A stretch of DNA of 5,576 nt from Nitrospiraceae bacterium (GCA_025934615.1 JAICXS010000159.1:1-5576); one strand, 5' to 3'; numbered from the stretch's first letter, positions 1-5,576 are shown. The notes: generated by a model not told the origin, from the sequence alone. Numbers and translations: made by a program.

Positions 1-501
1 AATAGCGTCTTGTCTCTGTTCATCGCGACGGTCGTGATCGCCCCGGTTGGGGTGAAGGCGGAAAGCAGTGGCCCAAGCCAAGGTCATCGGGAGGTCACTG
101 GGGTCATCACAGGTGAGAAGTCCGGACTGCTGACCGTAAAATTACCGGATGGGTCATCCATGTCGCTCAGTCCGAAGATTGCCGAACGGCATGGGCATGC
201 GGTTCCCAAGGTCGGGGATGAAGTGACGCTCGTGCTCAACGAGAACAACGCCATCATCGATCACCACCCGAAAGGCCATGAGGGCACTCATAAGTTTGTC
301 ACCGGTAAACTGGCCTATGTCGGCCTCATGAAAAATCAAATCAAGCTGATCACGCCCCAGGGCGAGAAGCTCTTTCCACTGGAGCGTCAGGAAATCAAGA
401 CGGGCGGGATCGAGGAAGGCACGTTAGTGACGGTCGAATTGAATGAGGCCGGTACGGTTATCGATCTTCATCGCACCGAGCACAAGGAAGACAAGCATTA
501 A
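1..501 (+). CDS. Exported hypothetical protein with two tandem beta-rich domains (5' partial)
   Basis: The reading frame is already open at base 1, so the true start lies upstream; the TTG at 10 could be read as a start but has no visible ribosome binding site. The first visible residues form a hydrophobic stretch ending in VKA before ESS, which looks like the end of a Sec signal peptide, so the mature protein is probably periplasmic. Counting from the TTG codon, residues 29-86 and 97-154 form two 58-residue units that align without gaps, with about 16 identities: VTG at the start, KL, GxxVT, LNE and IDxH at the end. The alternating hydrophobic and polar pattern suggests small beta barrels. 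The spacer and tail are rich in His, Lys, Glu and Asp. I do not recognise a named family, and no function can be assigned. osmC follows on the same strand after 155 bases with its own likely promoter. Confidence 0.8.
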   Translation, partial: NSVLSLFIATVVIAPVGVKAESSGPSQGHREVTGVITGEKSGLLTVKLPDGSSMSLSPKIAERHGHAVPKVGDEVTLVLNENNAIIDHHPKGHEGTHKFVTGKLAYVGLMKNQIKLITPQGEKLFPLERQEIKTGGIEEGTLVTVELNEAGTVIDLHRTEHKEDKH

Positions 502-539
502 GAAATGGTACTTGTCGAACAACGGTTGACTAGGCGCGA

Positions 540-569
540 TTGGCAAAATCGAAGTGCACGTACGATAAT
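540..569 (+). promoter_or_regulatory. Putative sigma-70 promoter of osmC
   Basis: TTGGCA at 540-545 and GATAAT at 564-569 each match the consensus hexamers at five of six bases and are 18 bases apart. Transcription would begin near 576, leaving a leader of about 80 bases before the osmC start. A perfect 10-base palindrome, GCTCATGAGC (572-581), sits at the predicted start point and could be an operator half-pair or chance. The assignment rests on consensus matching only. Confidence 0.4.
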
Positions 570-645
570 CGGCTCATGAGCGCGGCCTTGTTGATCAGCG
601 GCATACCACGCAAGGTCCAGCCATCCAGATTTCAGGATGTGGCAT

Positions 646-653
646 AGGGAGGA
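646..653 (+). promoter_or_regulatory. Ribosome binding site of osmC
   Basis: AGGGAGGA lies just upstream of the ATG at 657, with four bases between GGAGG and the start codon. The spacing is slightly short but the complementarity to the 16S rRNA tail is strong, which fixes the osmC start. Confidence 0.75.
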
Positions 654-656
654 ACT

Positions 657-1082
657 ATGAAGCGGGCAGCATCGGCAGTATGGCAGGGTGACTTGAAAGC
701 CGGAAAGGGGACGGTTTCTACGGAAAGCGGAGTCTTGTCGCATACGCAATATTCATTTACCACGCGGTTCGAGAACGGCAAAGGCACGAATCCGGAAGAA
801 TTAGTCGCCGCTGCTCATGCGGGATGTTTTACGATGGCGCTCTCCGCCCAGTTGGGTGAGGCCGGACTGATTCCGGAAAAGTTAGAGACCAAGGCATCGG
901 TGACTTTTGAGAAACTCGAGGCCGGTTGGACAATCACACAGATTCATCTTGAGGTAACGGGCAAGGTTCCGAAAGCGAGTGTGGCGGCTTGGGAGAAGGC
1001 TACGGGAGCCGCTAAAACCGGCTGCCCGATTTCGCGGTTATTCAACACCACCATCACAATGGACGCAAAGCTGGAAGGCTGA
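657..1082 (+). CDS. osmC: OsmC family peroxiredoxin (organic hydroperoxide reductase)
   Basis: This 141-residue protein matches the length and sequence pattern of the OsmC subfamily, closely resembling E. coli OsmC as I recall it: WQGDLKAGKGTVSTESGVL near residues 9-27, then FTTRFENGKGTNPEEL at 34-49. The catalytic cysteine pair is present: Cys57 in AAHAGCF and Cys123 in GCPIS. Arg37 and Glu47/Glu48, which shape the active site in this family, are also present. Family members reduce organic hydroperoxides and some inorganic ones in the cytosol using these thiols, commonly with a lipoylated or dithiol electron donor, and homodimerise. No signal peptide is seen. The ATG start is backed by a strong ribosome binding site, and a sigma-70-like promoter lies in the gap upstream. 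Osmotic or stationary-phase control is known for E. coli osmC but is not shown here. The alternatives Ohr and YhfA-type OsmC are less likely because of the GKGTNPEEL motif. Confidence 0.95.
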   Translation: MKRAASAVWQGDLKAGKGTVSTESGVLSHTQYSFTTRFENGKGTNPEELVAAAHAGCFTMALSAQLGEAGLIPEKLETKASVTFEKLEAGWTITQIHLEVTGKVPKASVAAWEKATGAAKTGCPISRLFNTTITMDAKLEG

Positions 1083-1143
1083 CCATCGAAGAGGGATGCT
1101 TTGGCCCCATACGGATGTTCGAGCGACGTTCACAGGAGGCGTC

Positions 1144-1203
1144 ATGCAATCCTATGAACCGCTTTGGAGTTGGGATATGCTCCCCGCCGGCTTACAACGG
1201 TAA
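1144..1203 (+). CDS. Candidate 19-residue small protein downstream of osmC
   Basis: A perfect AGGAGG (1134-1139) precedes an ATG at 1144 by four bases. The frame runs 19 codons to TAA at 1201-1203 and encodes MQSYEPLWSWDMLPAGLQR. It starts 61 bases after the osmC stop on the same strand, so it could be co-transcribed. The peptide has two tryptophans and no clear membrane segment or signal peptide. I recognise no family. It could be a real microprotein, a remnant of a larger gene, or a chance ORF; the strong ribosome binding site is the only positive evidence. Confidence 0.35.
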   Translation: MQSYEPLWSWDMLPAGLQR

Positions 1204-1269
1204 TAACAGACAAATAGGACGACCTGTTTCGATTCTTCCAATGCAAACACATGAACCGACAAAAACAAA

Positions 1270-2190
1270 TTATTGGTTCGATTGCGCGCAACGAAAGCCG
1301 ATGGTGGCGGAGCGTTGGTCGGGCACGGCGCCGTTCCGGCTGGGCGTGCGCAAGAGATTAGGATGGCTTTTCCATGAGCCGCCGCGGACGCTCTTGTAGC
1401 GGCCGGTGTTCGGACCTTTCGGGTTTCGCTCCGGCATGATGGAATAGTAATCGAATCCAAACCAATCCTGTACCCATTCCGCCACATTGCCTGCCATGTG
1501 ACGCACGCCGAATGGGCTTTGCCCTTCTTCTCCGCTATTGACTGCAGCAACAAGCGGAATCTCATGCACATGGTACTGGCCGAACACGGCTAATCCGGGC
1601 GCGGGCGCCGTCTGGCCCCAGGGAAACAAATTGCCGTCGTTTCCGCGTGCGGCCTTTTCCCACTCTGCCTCTGTCGGTAATCGTTTGCCGTGCGCGCGGC
1701 AAAATTCACTCGCCTCAGACCACGTCACATAGAGGACGGGCCAGCTTGCGATCACCTGATCCGGCATGAAATGTACGGTGATGATGTGCCAGATCAACCG
1801 GCTCAGTTGGTCAGGCGACTGTCGGTGCCGCTGTTGGAGCAGGGCGAGGTATTCGCCGATGCTGACTTCATCCCGATCGATTGCAAAGGCGTCCAGCCAA
1901 ACTTGCCGTTGCGGCAATTCGGTATTGTCGAATTGCGTCCCTAACCCGTACGGATCGTCGTCGATACGATTCGTGCCCATCGAGAACCAACCGGCGGGAA
2001 TCGATATGGTGGGCGAGGCTCGGCCGAGTGTGGCAATAGCCGAAAGATGACCGGCCAATTCGGCCAACGGCTGAGGGGCCTCGGCTGTAACAGGCCGGGG
2101 AGTCAATACGGTAATCCCTATCAGGATCAGGCTAATAAGGCCGAGACGGAACTGAGGATTGAATCCTAAGGTAAGGGAAGGTGTCACCAT
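1270..2190 (-). CDS. Exported SUMF1/FGE-fold protein (formylglycine-generating enzyme family, catalytic cysteines absent)
   Basis: I place the start at the ATG ending at 2190 (306 residues). An in-frame TTG at 2223 would add 11 residues, but neither start has a clear ribosome binding site. Residues 1-36 form a Sec signal peptide: a hydrophobic core at about 16-30 and a cleavage site near VTA/EA. The rest is a complete FGE-sulfatase (SUMF1) domain: IPAGWFSMGT (64-73), DEVSIGEYLALL (107-118), VTWSEASEFC (155-164), RLPTEAEWEKAAR (170-182), GNVAEWVQDW (234-243), RGGSW (269-273) and IGFRC (297-301). True aerobic FGE has two catalytic cysteines shortly after GGS(W/Y); here that stretch reads KSHPNLLRTPSRN with no cysteine. 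The only cysteines are Cys164 and Cys301. It is therefore unlikely to make formylglycine. Exported relatives such as PvdO show that this fold is used for other periplasmic modifications. The substrate is unknown. The Sel1-repeat gene lies 244 bases upstream on the same strand. Confidence 0.9.
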   Translation of the reverse strand: MVTPSLTLGFNPQFRLGLISLILIGITVLTPRPVTAEAPQPLAELAGHLSAIATLGRASPTISIPAGWFSMGTNRIDDDPYGLGTQFDNTELPQRQVWLDAFAIDRDEVSIGEYLALLQQRHRQSPDQLSRLIWHIITVHFMPDQVIASWPVLYVTWSEASEFCRAHGKRLPTEAEWEKAARGNDGNLFPWGQTAPAPGLAVFGQYHVHEIPLVAAVNSGEEGQSPFGVRHMAGNVAEWVQDWFGFDYYSIMPERNPKGPNTGRYKSVRGGSWKSHPNLLRTPSRNGAVPDQRSATIGFRCAQSNQ

Positions 2191-2434
2191 GTGTGTATAC
2201 AAGAATCGGCAAATAGGAAACAACTATGGGTTCCATCCGGCATGGCCGAGTCTCTATTCAAGCGATAACGTCGGCGGCCACGTACCAGGTCATTGAGAAC
2301 GATTATTCCTAACCAGGACCATGAAAGCAGGCCGCGTCTCGATCTGAACATGGAGCGTTGAGGTGGCCGGCGAGGTAATCGCGAGGAGAGTTGTTGAATA
2401 ACGAGTGAATTAGGAGCGCAAGAGGGATCACCAA

Positions 2435-3592
2435 CTAGGGACGTTGCTTCGCTTTCTGCAAGGTGCTGACCGTTTTGCCCTGCACGTGTCGCACTAATCG
2501 CTGCGCTTTCGAAATTTGAGCTGCGGTCATTTCCTGCCGAATAGCGGCTTGCAGTTCCTTGCCTTCCTCGTTGCCCTTTGCGGCGGATAGCGTGGCCCAT
2601 AAATAGGCTTCAATAACATCGCGCGGGATTCCAAGCCCCATCCAGTGAGCCATCGCGAGGTTCAGCTCCCCTCGAGGGTCGCCCTGTTCCGCTGCAGCAC
2701 GAAACCAACGCACCGCTTCTCTCCCGTCCTGGGTGACCCCCTCGCCTCGCGCGTACATGAGCCCAAGGCTCACTTGTCCGCCGGAGTGACCTTGCGTGGC
2801 GGCAAGACGCGACCAGTGCAGCGCTTCAGCGAGATTCACGCCGATTGCTTCCCCTGTGAGGTAGAGATGACCGAGCACATATTGAGATTCTGCTAAACCT
2901 AATTCTGCAGACTGGCGAAACAGGCGGACTGCCGCTTCAGCGTCTTTCTCAACCCCACGGCCTTGAAACAATTTGAGCCCAAGATTGTGTGACGCCGCCG
3001 GATGGCGCTGTGCGGCGGCTGCCTGGTACCAGGAGACCGCGGTTGTATCATTGGCGGGTACGCCTTGCGCCATCGAATACATTATGCCCAAGCTGTACTG
3101 GGCGTGTGGCCGTCCTTGTGCGGCCGCCAGACGAAACCAGTGGAGCGCCTGCTCATAATTTCGGTCTACGCCTTGCCCATTGTAATACAACACGCCAAGG
3201 AGAACTTGCGCGTCCGCATCGCCTTGCTCGCCGGCCGCACGAAGCCAGCGCGCCGCTTCAACATAATCCTGGTGTATGCCGAGCCCCGCTACATAGAGAA
3301 AGCCGAGATAGTATTGCCCTAACGCCAAACCTTTGGATGCCGAGCGTCGATAGAGTCGTGCCGCCTCCGCATAGTCCTGCGGGACCGACGCGCCGTCCTG
3401 ATACGCCTTGCCTTGGAGCGCCTCGGCCATGGCTTGGGCTTGATCGGGTGCCGCTTGTTCGGCAGGAAGAGCGTTCGATTCTGCAAAGGCCGGCAGTAGA
3501 ACACAGAGTCCAGACGCCATGATTCCGGTCCATGCATACAAGGTCAGCGCCGCGACCAACGGTAGATATGTCATGAATCGGTGTCGTTGCAT
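2435..3592 (-). CDS. Exported Sel1-repeat (SLR/TPR-like) protein
   Basis: The preferred start is the ATG ending at 3592 (385 residues), because GGAGGT lies eight bases upstream; an in-frame ATG at 3616 has no ribosome binding site. A hydrophobic segment at about residues 9-33 and the AFA/ES site at 37/38 indicate a Sec signal peptide. Residues 89-340 are seven consecutive, gap-free 36-residue Sel1 units with the pattern AQxxLGxxYxxGxGVxxDxxEAxxWxRxAAxQG. They are preceded by a degenerate unit at about 55-88. The C-terminal helix around ELQAAIRQEMTAAQISKAQRL resembles the capping helix usual in this family. Sel1 repeats form an alpha-alpha superhelix that binds other proteins, and no enzymatic residues are seen. 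A periplasmic adaptor or scaffold role is inferred. The nearby SUMF1-fold protein is also exported and could be a partner, but this is untested. Unit 4 (GIMYSMAQGVPANDTT) and unit 6 (GEAIGVNLAEA) are the most divergent. Confidence 0.92.
   Translation of the reverse strand: MQRHRFMTYLPLVAALTLYAWTGIMASGLCVLLPAFAESNALPAEQAAPDQAQAMAEALQGKAYQDGASVPQDYAEAARLYRRSASKGLALGQYYLGFLYVAGLGIHQDYVEAARWLRAAGEQGDADAQVLLGVLYYNGQGVDRNYEQALHWFRLAAAQGRPHAQYSLGIMYSMAQGVPANDTTAVSWYQAAAAQRHPAASHNLGLKLFQGRGVEKDAEAAVRLFRQSAELGLAESQYVLGHLYLTGEAIGVNLAEALHWSRLAATQGHSGGQVSLGLMYARGEGVTQDGREAVRWFRAAAEQGDPRGELNLAMAHWMGLGIPRDVIEAYLWATLSAAKGNEEGKELQAAIRQEMTAAQISKAQRLVRHVQGKTVSTLQKAKQRP
2573..3430 (-). repeat. 108-bp-period coding repeat array (Sel1 units)
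   Basis: This part of the Sel1-repeat gene encodes one degenerate and seven exact 36-residue units, so the DNA has a 108-base periodicity. The repeats are conserved at protein level but diverged at DNA level, which suggests an old array rather than recent tandem amplification. Confidence 0.8.
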
Positions 3593-3600
3593 GGGCAAAA

Positions 3601-3606
3601 ACCTCC
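3601..3606 (-). promoter_or_regulatory. Ribosome binding site deciding the Sel1-protein start
   Basis: On the minus strand this reads GGAGGT, eight bases before the ATG at 3592. It lies downstream of the alternative ATG at 3616 and therefore favours the shorter protein, whose N-terminus is also a more regular signal peptide. Confidence 0.7.
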
Positions 3607-3812
3607 AACGCTCCATTCGAGACCGTTACAGTGATGCCATGATCGGGCAAACGCAGGCGGAGCGCAATCCGGCTTTGGTCATAGGACTGAAGTCGCGCCT
3701 CGCACGTTTCAGCCACCCAGAAGGGCCGCCGGATAGAAGTGGCGACAACCGTCCTACATCCGAAGAGGAATAGTGCTTACTGCAATCTTTCCTTATCGTA
3801 TGGAACAGTAAT

Positions 3813-3818
3813 AGGAGG
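3813..3818 (+). promoter_or_regulatory. Ribosome binding site of the 35-residue membrane protein
   Basis: A perfect AGGAGG is followed after five bases by the ATG at 3824, which is near-ideal spacing. It supports translation of the short frame that follows. Confidence 0.6.
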
Positions 3819-3823
3819 CTGTC

Positions 3824-3931
3824 ATGTACCGACACGACATACAGCAGGCATGTTCCGATCGAGGATTATGGTGGGCGTTTTTCTCCGCAATCGTTGCGGG
3901 AGGCGTTGTCGCGTTCTTCATCGCCCCATAA
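3824..3931 (+). CDS. Small single-pass membrane protein (35 residues)
   Basis: The frame runs from ATG at 3824 to TAA at 3929-3931 and encodes 35 residues. A polar N-terminus (residues 1-14, with Arg3, Asp5, Asp12, Arg13 and one cysteine, Cys10) is followed by a continuous hydrophobic segment at residues 15-34 (LWWAFFSAIVAGGVV, then AFFIA). That is the right length for one membrane-spanning helix, and it contains an AGG small-residue patch that could pack against another helix. A perfect AGGAGG five bases upstream supports it. The gene lies in the gap between the Sel1 gene, which points away, and a gene converging on it. I recognise no family. The combination of a strong ribosome binding site, a full-length membrane helix and an immediate stop makes chance unlikely but not excluded. 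Confidence 0.6.
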   Translation: MYRHDIQQACSDRGLWWAFFSAIVAGGVVAFFIAP

Positions 3932-3933
3932 TC

Positions 3934-3948
3934 GATAGGCATCCTATC
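3934..3948. terminator. Weak hairpin between two convergent genes
   Basis: GATAGG, loop CAT, CCTATC form a perfect six-base stem. It sits three bases after the stop of the 35-residue ORF and 13 bases beyond the end of the convergent 103-residue gene. There is no clear U-tract on either strand, so it may be only a weak or processing-related hairpin. Its position between two convergent stop codons is the main reason to list it. Confidence 0.25.
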
Positions 3949-3961
3949 TTCGCTTCCGATG

Positions 3962-4273
3962 CTAAATATCTTCCCTCATCTTCACCGTTTTCAAAAAGGC
4001 GCCGAGCTCGGGATTCGCGTACGGCCCGAAGGCGTCAGCCACGGTGCCTCGTGTGCCGTCATTGGCCTCGATGGCATAGAGGACGGATAGGTCATCCGGA
4101 TCGCTCACGCCTTCGAATCGATGATGCTCAACAATAGTGAGCTGGTCCGGCGAGAAAGTTTTCCCGCTATCGAGAGTCCGAAAACTATTGTTCAGAAACT
4201 CGAAATTGGCCGTAAAGCCTCGCTGCTTTAGGTTCTGCATCGCGTCACTCATCGTCTTGTATGCCTTGACCAT
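3962..4273 (-). CDS. Conserved small protein of the family often annotated 'phosphoribosylpyrophosphate synthetase'
   Basis: The protein has 103 residues, starts at ATG and has GGAGG nine bases upstream (4283-4287 on the plus strand). There is no signal peptide or membrane segment, so it is probably cytosolic. The motifs DAMQNLKQRGF (10-20), RFEGVSDPDD (52-61), SVLYAIEANDGTRG (63-76) and DAFGPYA (80-86) match, from memory, a small conserved family of roughly 100 residues. That family is common in Bacteroidetes and scattered elsewhere. Its members often carry the name phosphoribosylpyrophosphate synthetase, but at one third of the enzyme's length and with no PRPP-binding loop visible, that name is not credible. 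The function is unknown. It lies 223 bases downstream of the RND pump on the same strand, with a possible promoter of its own in the gap. Confidence 0.85.
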   Translation of the reverse strand: MVKAYKTMSDAMQNLKQRGFTANFEFLNNSFRTLDSGKTFSPDQLTIVEHHRFEGVSDPDDLSVLYAIEANDGTRGTVADAFGPYANPELGAFLKTVKMREDI

Positions 4274-4345
4274 GTTGCGGACCCTCCACCTGGTCGTATG
4301 GAACTCATGGATATCGCGTCACATTAGCAGGACAGAAGACCGCCC

Positions 4346-4375
4346 TATATAGGCCAGCGGAGAAAATGGTGTCCC
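4346..4375 (-). promoter_or_regulatory. Weak candidate promoter for the 103-residue gene
   Basis: On the minus strand GGGACA (4370-4375) and TATATA (4346-4351) are 18 bases apart. The -10 is good (five of six) and the -35 poor (four of six). It would give a leader of about 65 bases. It is listed because this is the only reasonable pair seen in the gap. Confidence 0.22.
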
Positions 4376-4406
4376 GTGCCATCCGACATTATTTTGTTTG
4401 CTGCAG

Positions 4407-4424
4407 GCCACGAGATCTCATGGC
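4407..4424. repeat. 18-bp near-perfect palindrome in the gap downstream of the RND gene
   Basis: GCCACGAGATCTCATGGC is symmetric at eight of nine base pairs, with a perfect GAGATCTC core. The single mismatch becomes a G-U pair in minus-strand RNA. No U-tract follows on either strand, so it does not look like an intrinsic terminator. A dimeric regulator's operator is possible. Confidence 0.35.
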
Positions 4425-4496
4425 GTGGATTGACGTGAAGGAAAATCGAACGCAAAGGGAATGGAAGCAACGAGCAGGTGGGACTATCTTGTGAGG

Positions 4497-5576
4497 CTAT
4501 ATAGATCTATGTGTCTCGGCGGTCTTCGCGATCCGGTGACGGCGCATGTCACGCACTCGGCCAAACCACAGTCTGAAGCGGTCGAGATAGAGATACACGA
4601 CGGGGGTCGTGTACAGGGTGAGCAACTGGCTGACGAGGAGTCCGCCGACGATCGCGATGCCCAATGGCCGGCGAAGTTCCGAGCCGACGCCGGTACCCAA
4701 GGCCAACGGCAGTGCGCCTAAGAGCGCCGCCATGGTTGTCATCATGATCGGTCTGAATCGCATCACGCAGGCTTCGTAAATCGCGTCGGCGGAATTCTTC
4801 CCCTCCGTGCGTTCGGCCTGCAGCGCAAAATCGATCATCATAATGGCGTTCTTCTTGACGATCCCGATCAGCAGAAAGATGCCGATCAGCGCGATCGTGC
4901 TCAACTCGATTTTGAACAACAGCAATGCGAGCAGTGCGCCGACGCCAGCCGAGGGCAGCGTAGACAAAATGGTGATGGGGTGAATGTAACTCTCGTAGAG
5001 AATGCCGAGCACAATGTAGACGGTCACCAGCGCTGCCAGAATCAGCAGCGGTTGGTTGGACAGCGACTCTCGAAACGCCTTGGCAGTCCCTTGCAGACTG
5101 CCTCGGATATCTCCCGGGAGACCGATCTGCTGCATCGCCGTTTCAATCCCCCGCACGGCGTCTCCCAGCGCCATGCCCGGCGCCAAGTTAAACGAGAAGG
5201 TGACGCCCGGGAATTGCCCCTGGTGGTTGACGGCAAGCGAGGTCGCGGTCGTTTCGTAATGGGCGACCGCGCTCAGGGGCACTTGCGTGCCCAGTGTCGA
5301 GCGGACATAGATATCGTGGAGGGTGCCAGGGTGTTGCCAATACTGCTGCGCGACCCCCATTACGACATGATATTGATTCAAGGGCGTGTACATGATCGAC
5401 ACCTGCCGCTGCCCGAACGCGTCATACAGGGTGTCGTCGATGAGCTGCGGAGTAATGCCCAGTCGTGAGGCGGTGTTGCGGTCGAAGACGACCGACGATT
5501 GCACGCCTCTATCCTGCTGGTCACTGTTCACTTCGACCAGATCCAGCACAGTCAGTAATTTCTGGTCGACACGCGT
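4497..5576 (-). CDS. Multidrug efflux RND transporter permease, MdtB/MdtC type (N-terminus beyond window)
   Basis: The frame is open through the right edge, so about 359 C-terminal residues of a protein usually near 1,040 are visible. Counting from the edge, SDQQDRG (18-24) and AFGQRQVS (53-60) belong to the periplasmic porter and docking region. Then come the last five membrane helices: one ending in LGILYESYIHP (near 189-199), ILSTLPSAGVGALLAL (203-218), IGIVKKNAIMMIDFA (237-251), RFRPIMMTTMAALLGALP (273-290) and one ending in TLYTTPVVYL (320-329). Lys242, in KKNAI, corresponds to the proton-relay lysine (Lys940) of AcrB. The pattern fits both MdtB and MdtC of the MdtABC pump, so I give no symbol. 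Such pumps are inner-membrane proton antiporters working with a membrane-fusion protein and an outer-membrane channel; neither is visible, but both may lie upstream, beyond the window. The GTG at 5549 is internal and not a true start. The basic tail after the last helix is unremarkable. Confidence 0.95.
   Translation of the reverse strand, partial: TRVDQKLLTVLDLVEVNSDQQDRGVQSSVVFDRNTASRLGITPQLIDDTLYDAFGQRQVSIMYTPLNQYHVVMGVAQQYWQHPGTLHDIYVRSTLGTQVPLSAVAHYETTATSLAVNHQGQFPGVTFSFNLAPGMALGDAVRGIETAMQQIGLPGDIRGSLQGTAKAFRESLSNQPLLILAALVTVYIVLGILYESYIHPITILSTLPSAGVGALLALLLFKIELSTIALIGIFLLIGIVKKNAIMMIDFALQAERTEGKNSADAIYEACVMRFRPIMMTTMAALLGALPLALGTGVGSELRRPLGIAIVGGLLVSQLLTLYTTPVVYLYLDRFRLWFGRVRDMRRHRIAKTAETHRSI

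Noticed and set aside
498..749. Minus-strand 83-residue open frame across the gap before osmC and into osmC
   Set aside because: It overlaps a certain gene on the other strand, has no ribosome binding site, and its composition (many Arg, Ser, Cys) is that of a shadow frame.
1282..1291. TTGCGCGCAA palindrome at the end of the SUMF1 gene
   Set aside because: It lies in the codons for the conserved RCAQSNQ tail and has no loop, so it is explained by coding sequence and cannot act as a terminator hairpin.
2184..2600. Minus-strand 138-residue open frame spanning the gap between the Sel1 and SUMF1 genes
   Set aside because: It starts inside the Sel1 gene in another frame and runs into the SUMF1 start. 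The part within the gap, beginning MFRSRRGLLSW, has a hydrophobic patch but no ribosome binding site. Composition is shadow-like.
2989..3522. Plus-strand 177-residue open frame opposite the Sel1 repeats
   Set aside because: It is antisense to a well-supported repeat protein. Its Arg- and Pro-rich, repeated composition simply mirrors the Sel1 codons.
3667..3734. Seven-base inverted repeat ATCCGGC ... GCCGGAT
   Set aside because: The arms are 54 bases apart and short enough to be expected by chance.
3626..3835. Minus-strand 69-residue frame upstream of the Sel1 gene
   Set aside because: GTG start without a ribosome binding site, overlapping the better-supported 35-residue ORF.
4366..4494. Plus-strand 42-codon frame in the gap between the 103-residue gene and the RND gene
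   Set aside because: Only a weak GGAG three bases before ATG supports it. The peptide is basic with no recognisable feature, and it runs up to the RND stop on the opposite strand.
5565..5576. Adjacent GTCGAC and ACGCGT sites at the right edge, which could suggest a vector linker
   Set aside because: The RND reading frame continues through them in register (TRVDQKLL before the SDQQ motif), so genomic sequence is the simpler reading. A junction cannot be fully excluded from 12 bases.

Overview
The window suggests a Gram-negative bacterium of moderate-to-high GC. The evidence is Shine-Dalgarno-led genes, Sec-type signal peptides and an RND efflux pump of the MdtB/MdtC type. An exported SUMF1-fold protein next to an exported Sel1-repeat protein would fit a Nitrospira-like (Nitrospirota) genome. 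That assignment is an inference from gene content, not something the sequence proves. I see no insertion sequence, tRNA, rRNA, CRISPR array or phage gene.

Layout. Plus strand, left side: the 3' part of a small exported protein with two copies of a 58-residue beta-rich domain (1-501), then an OsmC peroxidase gene (657-1082) behind a plausible sigma-70 promoter. A 19-codon ORF with a perfect ribosome binding site follows (1144-1203). Minus strand, centre: an exported SUMF1/FGE-fold protein lacking the FGE catalytic cysteines (1270-2190). Upstream of it in transcription order lies an exported Sel1-repeat protein with seven exact 36-residue units plus a degenerate one (2435-3592). Right side: a 35-residue single-pass membrane protein on the plus strand (3824-3931), a 103-residue cytosolic protein of a family often mislabelled as phosphoribosylpyrophosphate synthetase (3962-4273, minus), and the C-terminal third of an RND efflux permease running off the right edge (4497-5576, minus).

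Genes together. OsmC detoxifies organic hydroperoxides and the RND pump extrudes toxic compounds, so the flanks read as stress-defence functions. The Sel1 and SUMF1 proteins are both predicted to be exported, lie on the same strand 244 bp apart, and may work together in the periplasm, but nothing in the sequence shows a partner or substrate. The four large minus-strand genes are separated by gaps of 220 bp or more, so they are not an obvious tight operon. No stretch longer than 300 bases lacks a gene. The most novel-looking items are the two short ORFs with strong ribosome binding sites and the cysteine-less SUMF1 protein. I did not find a convincing new multi-gene system.
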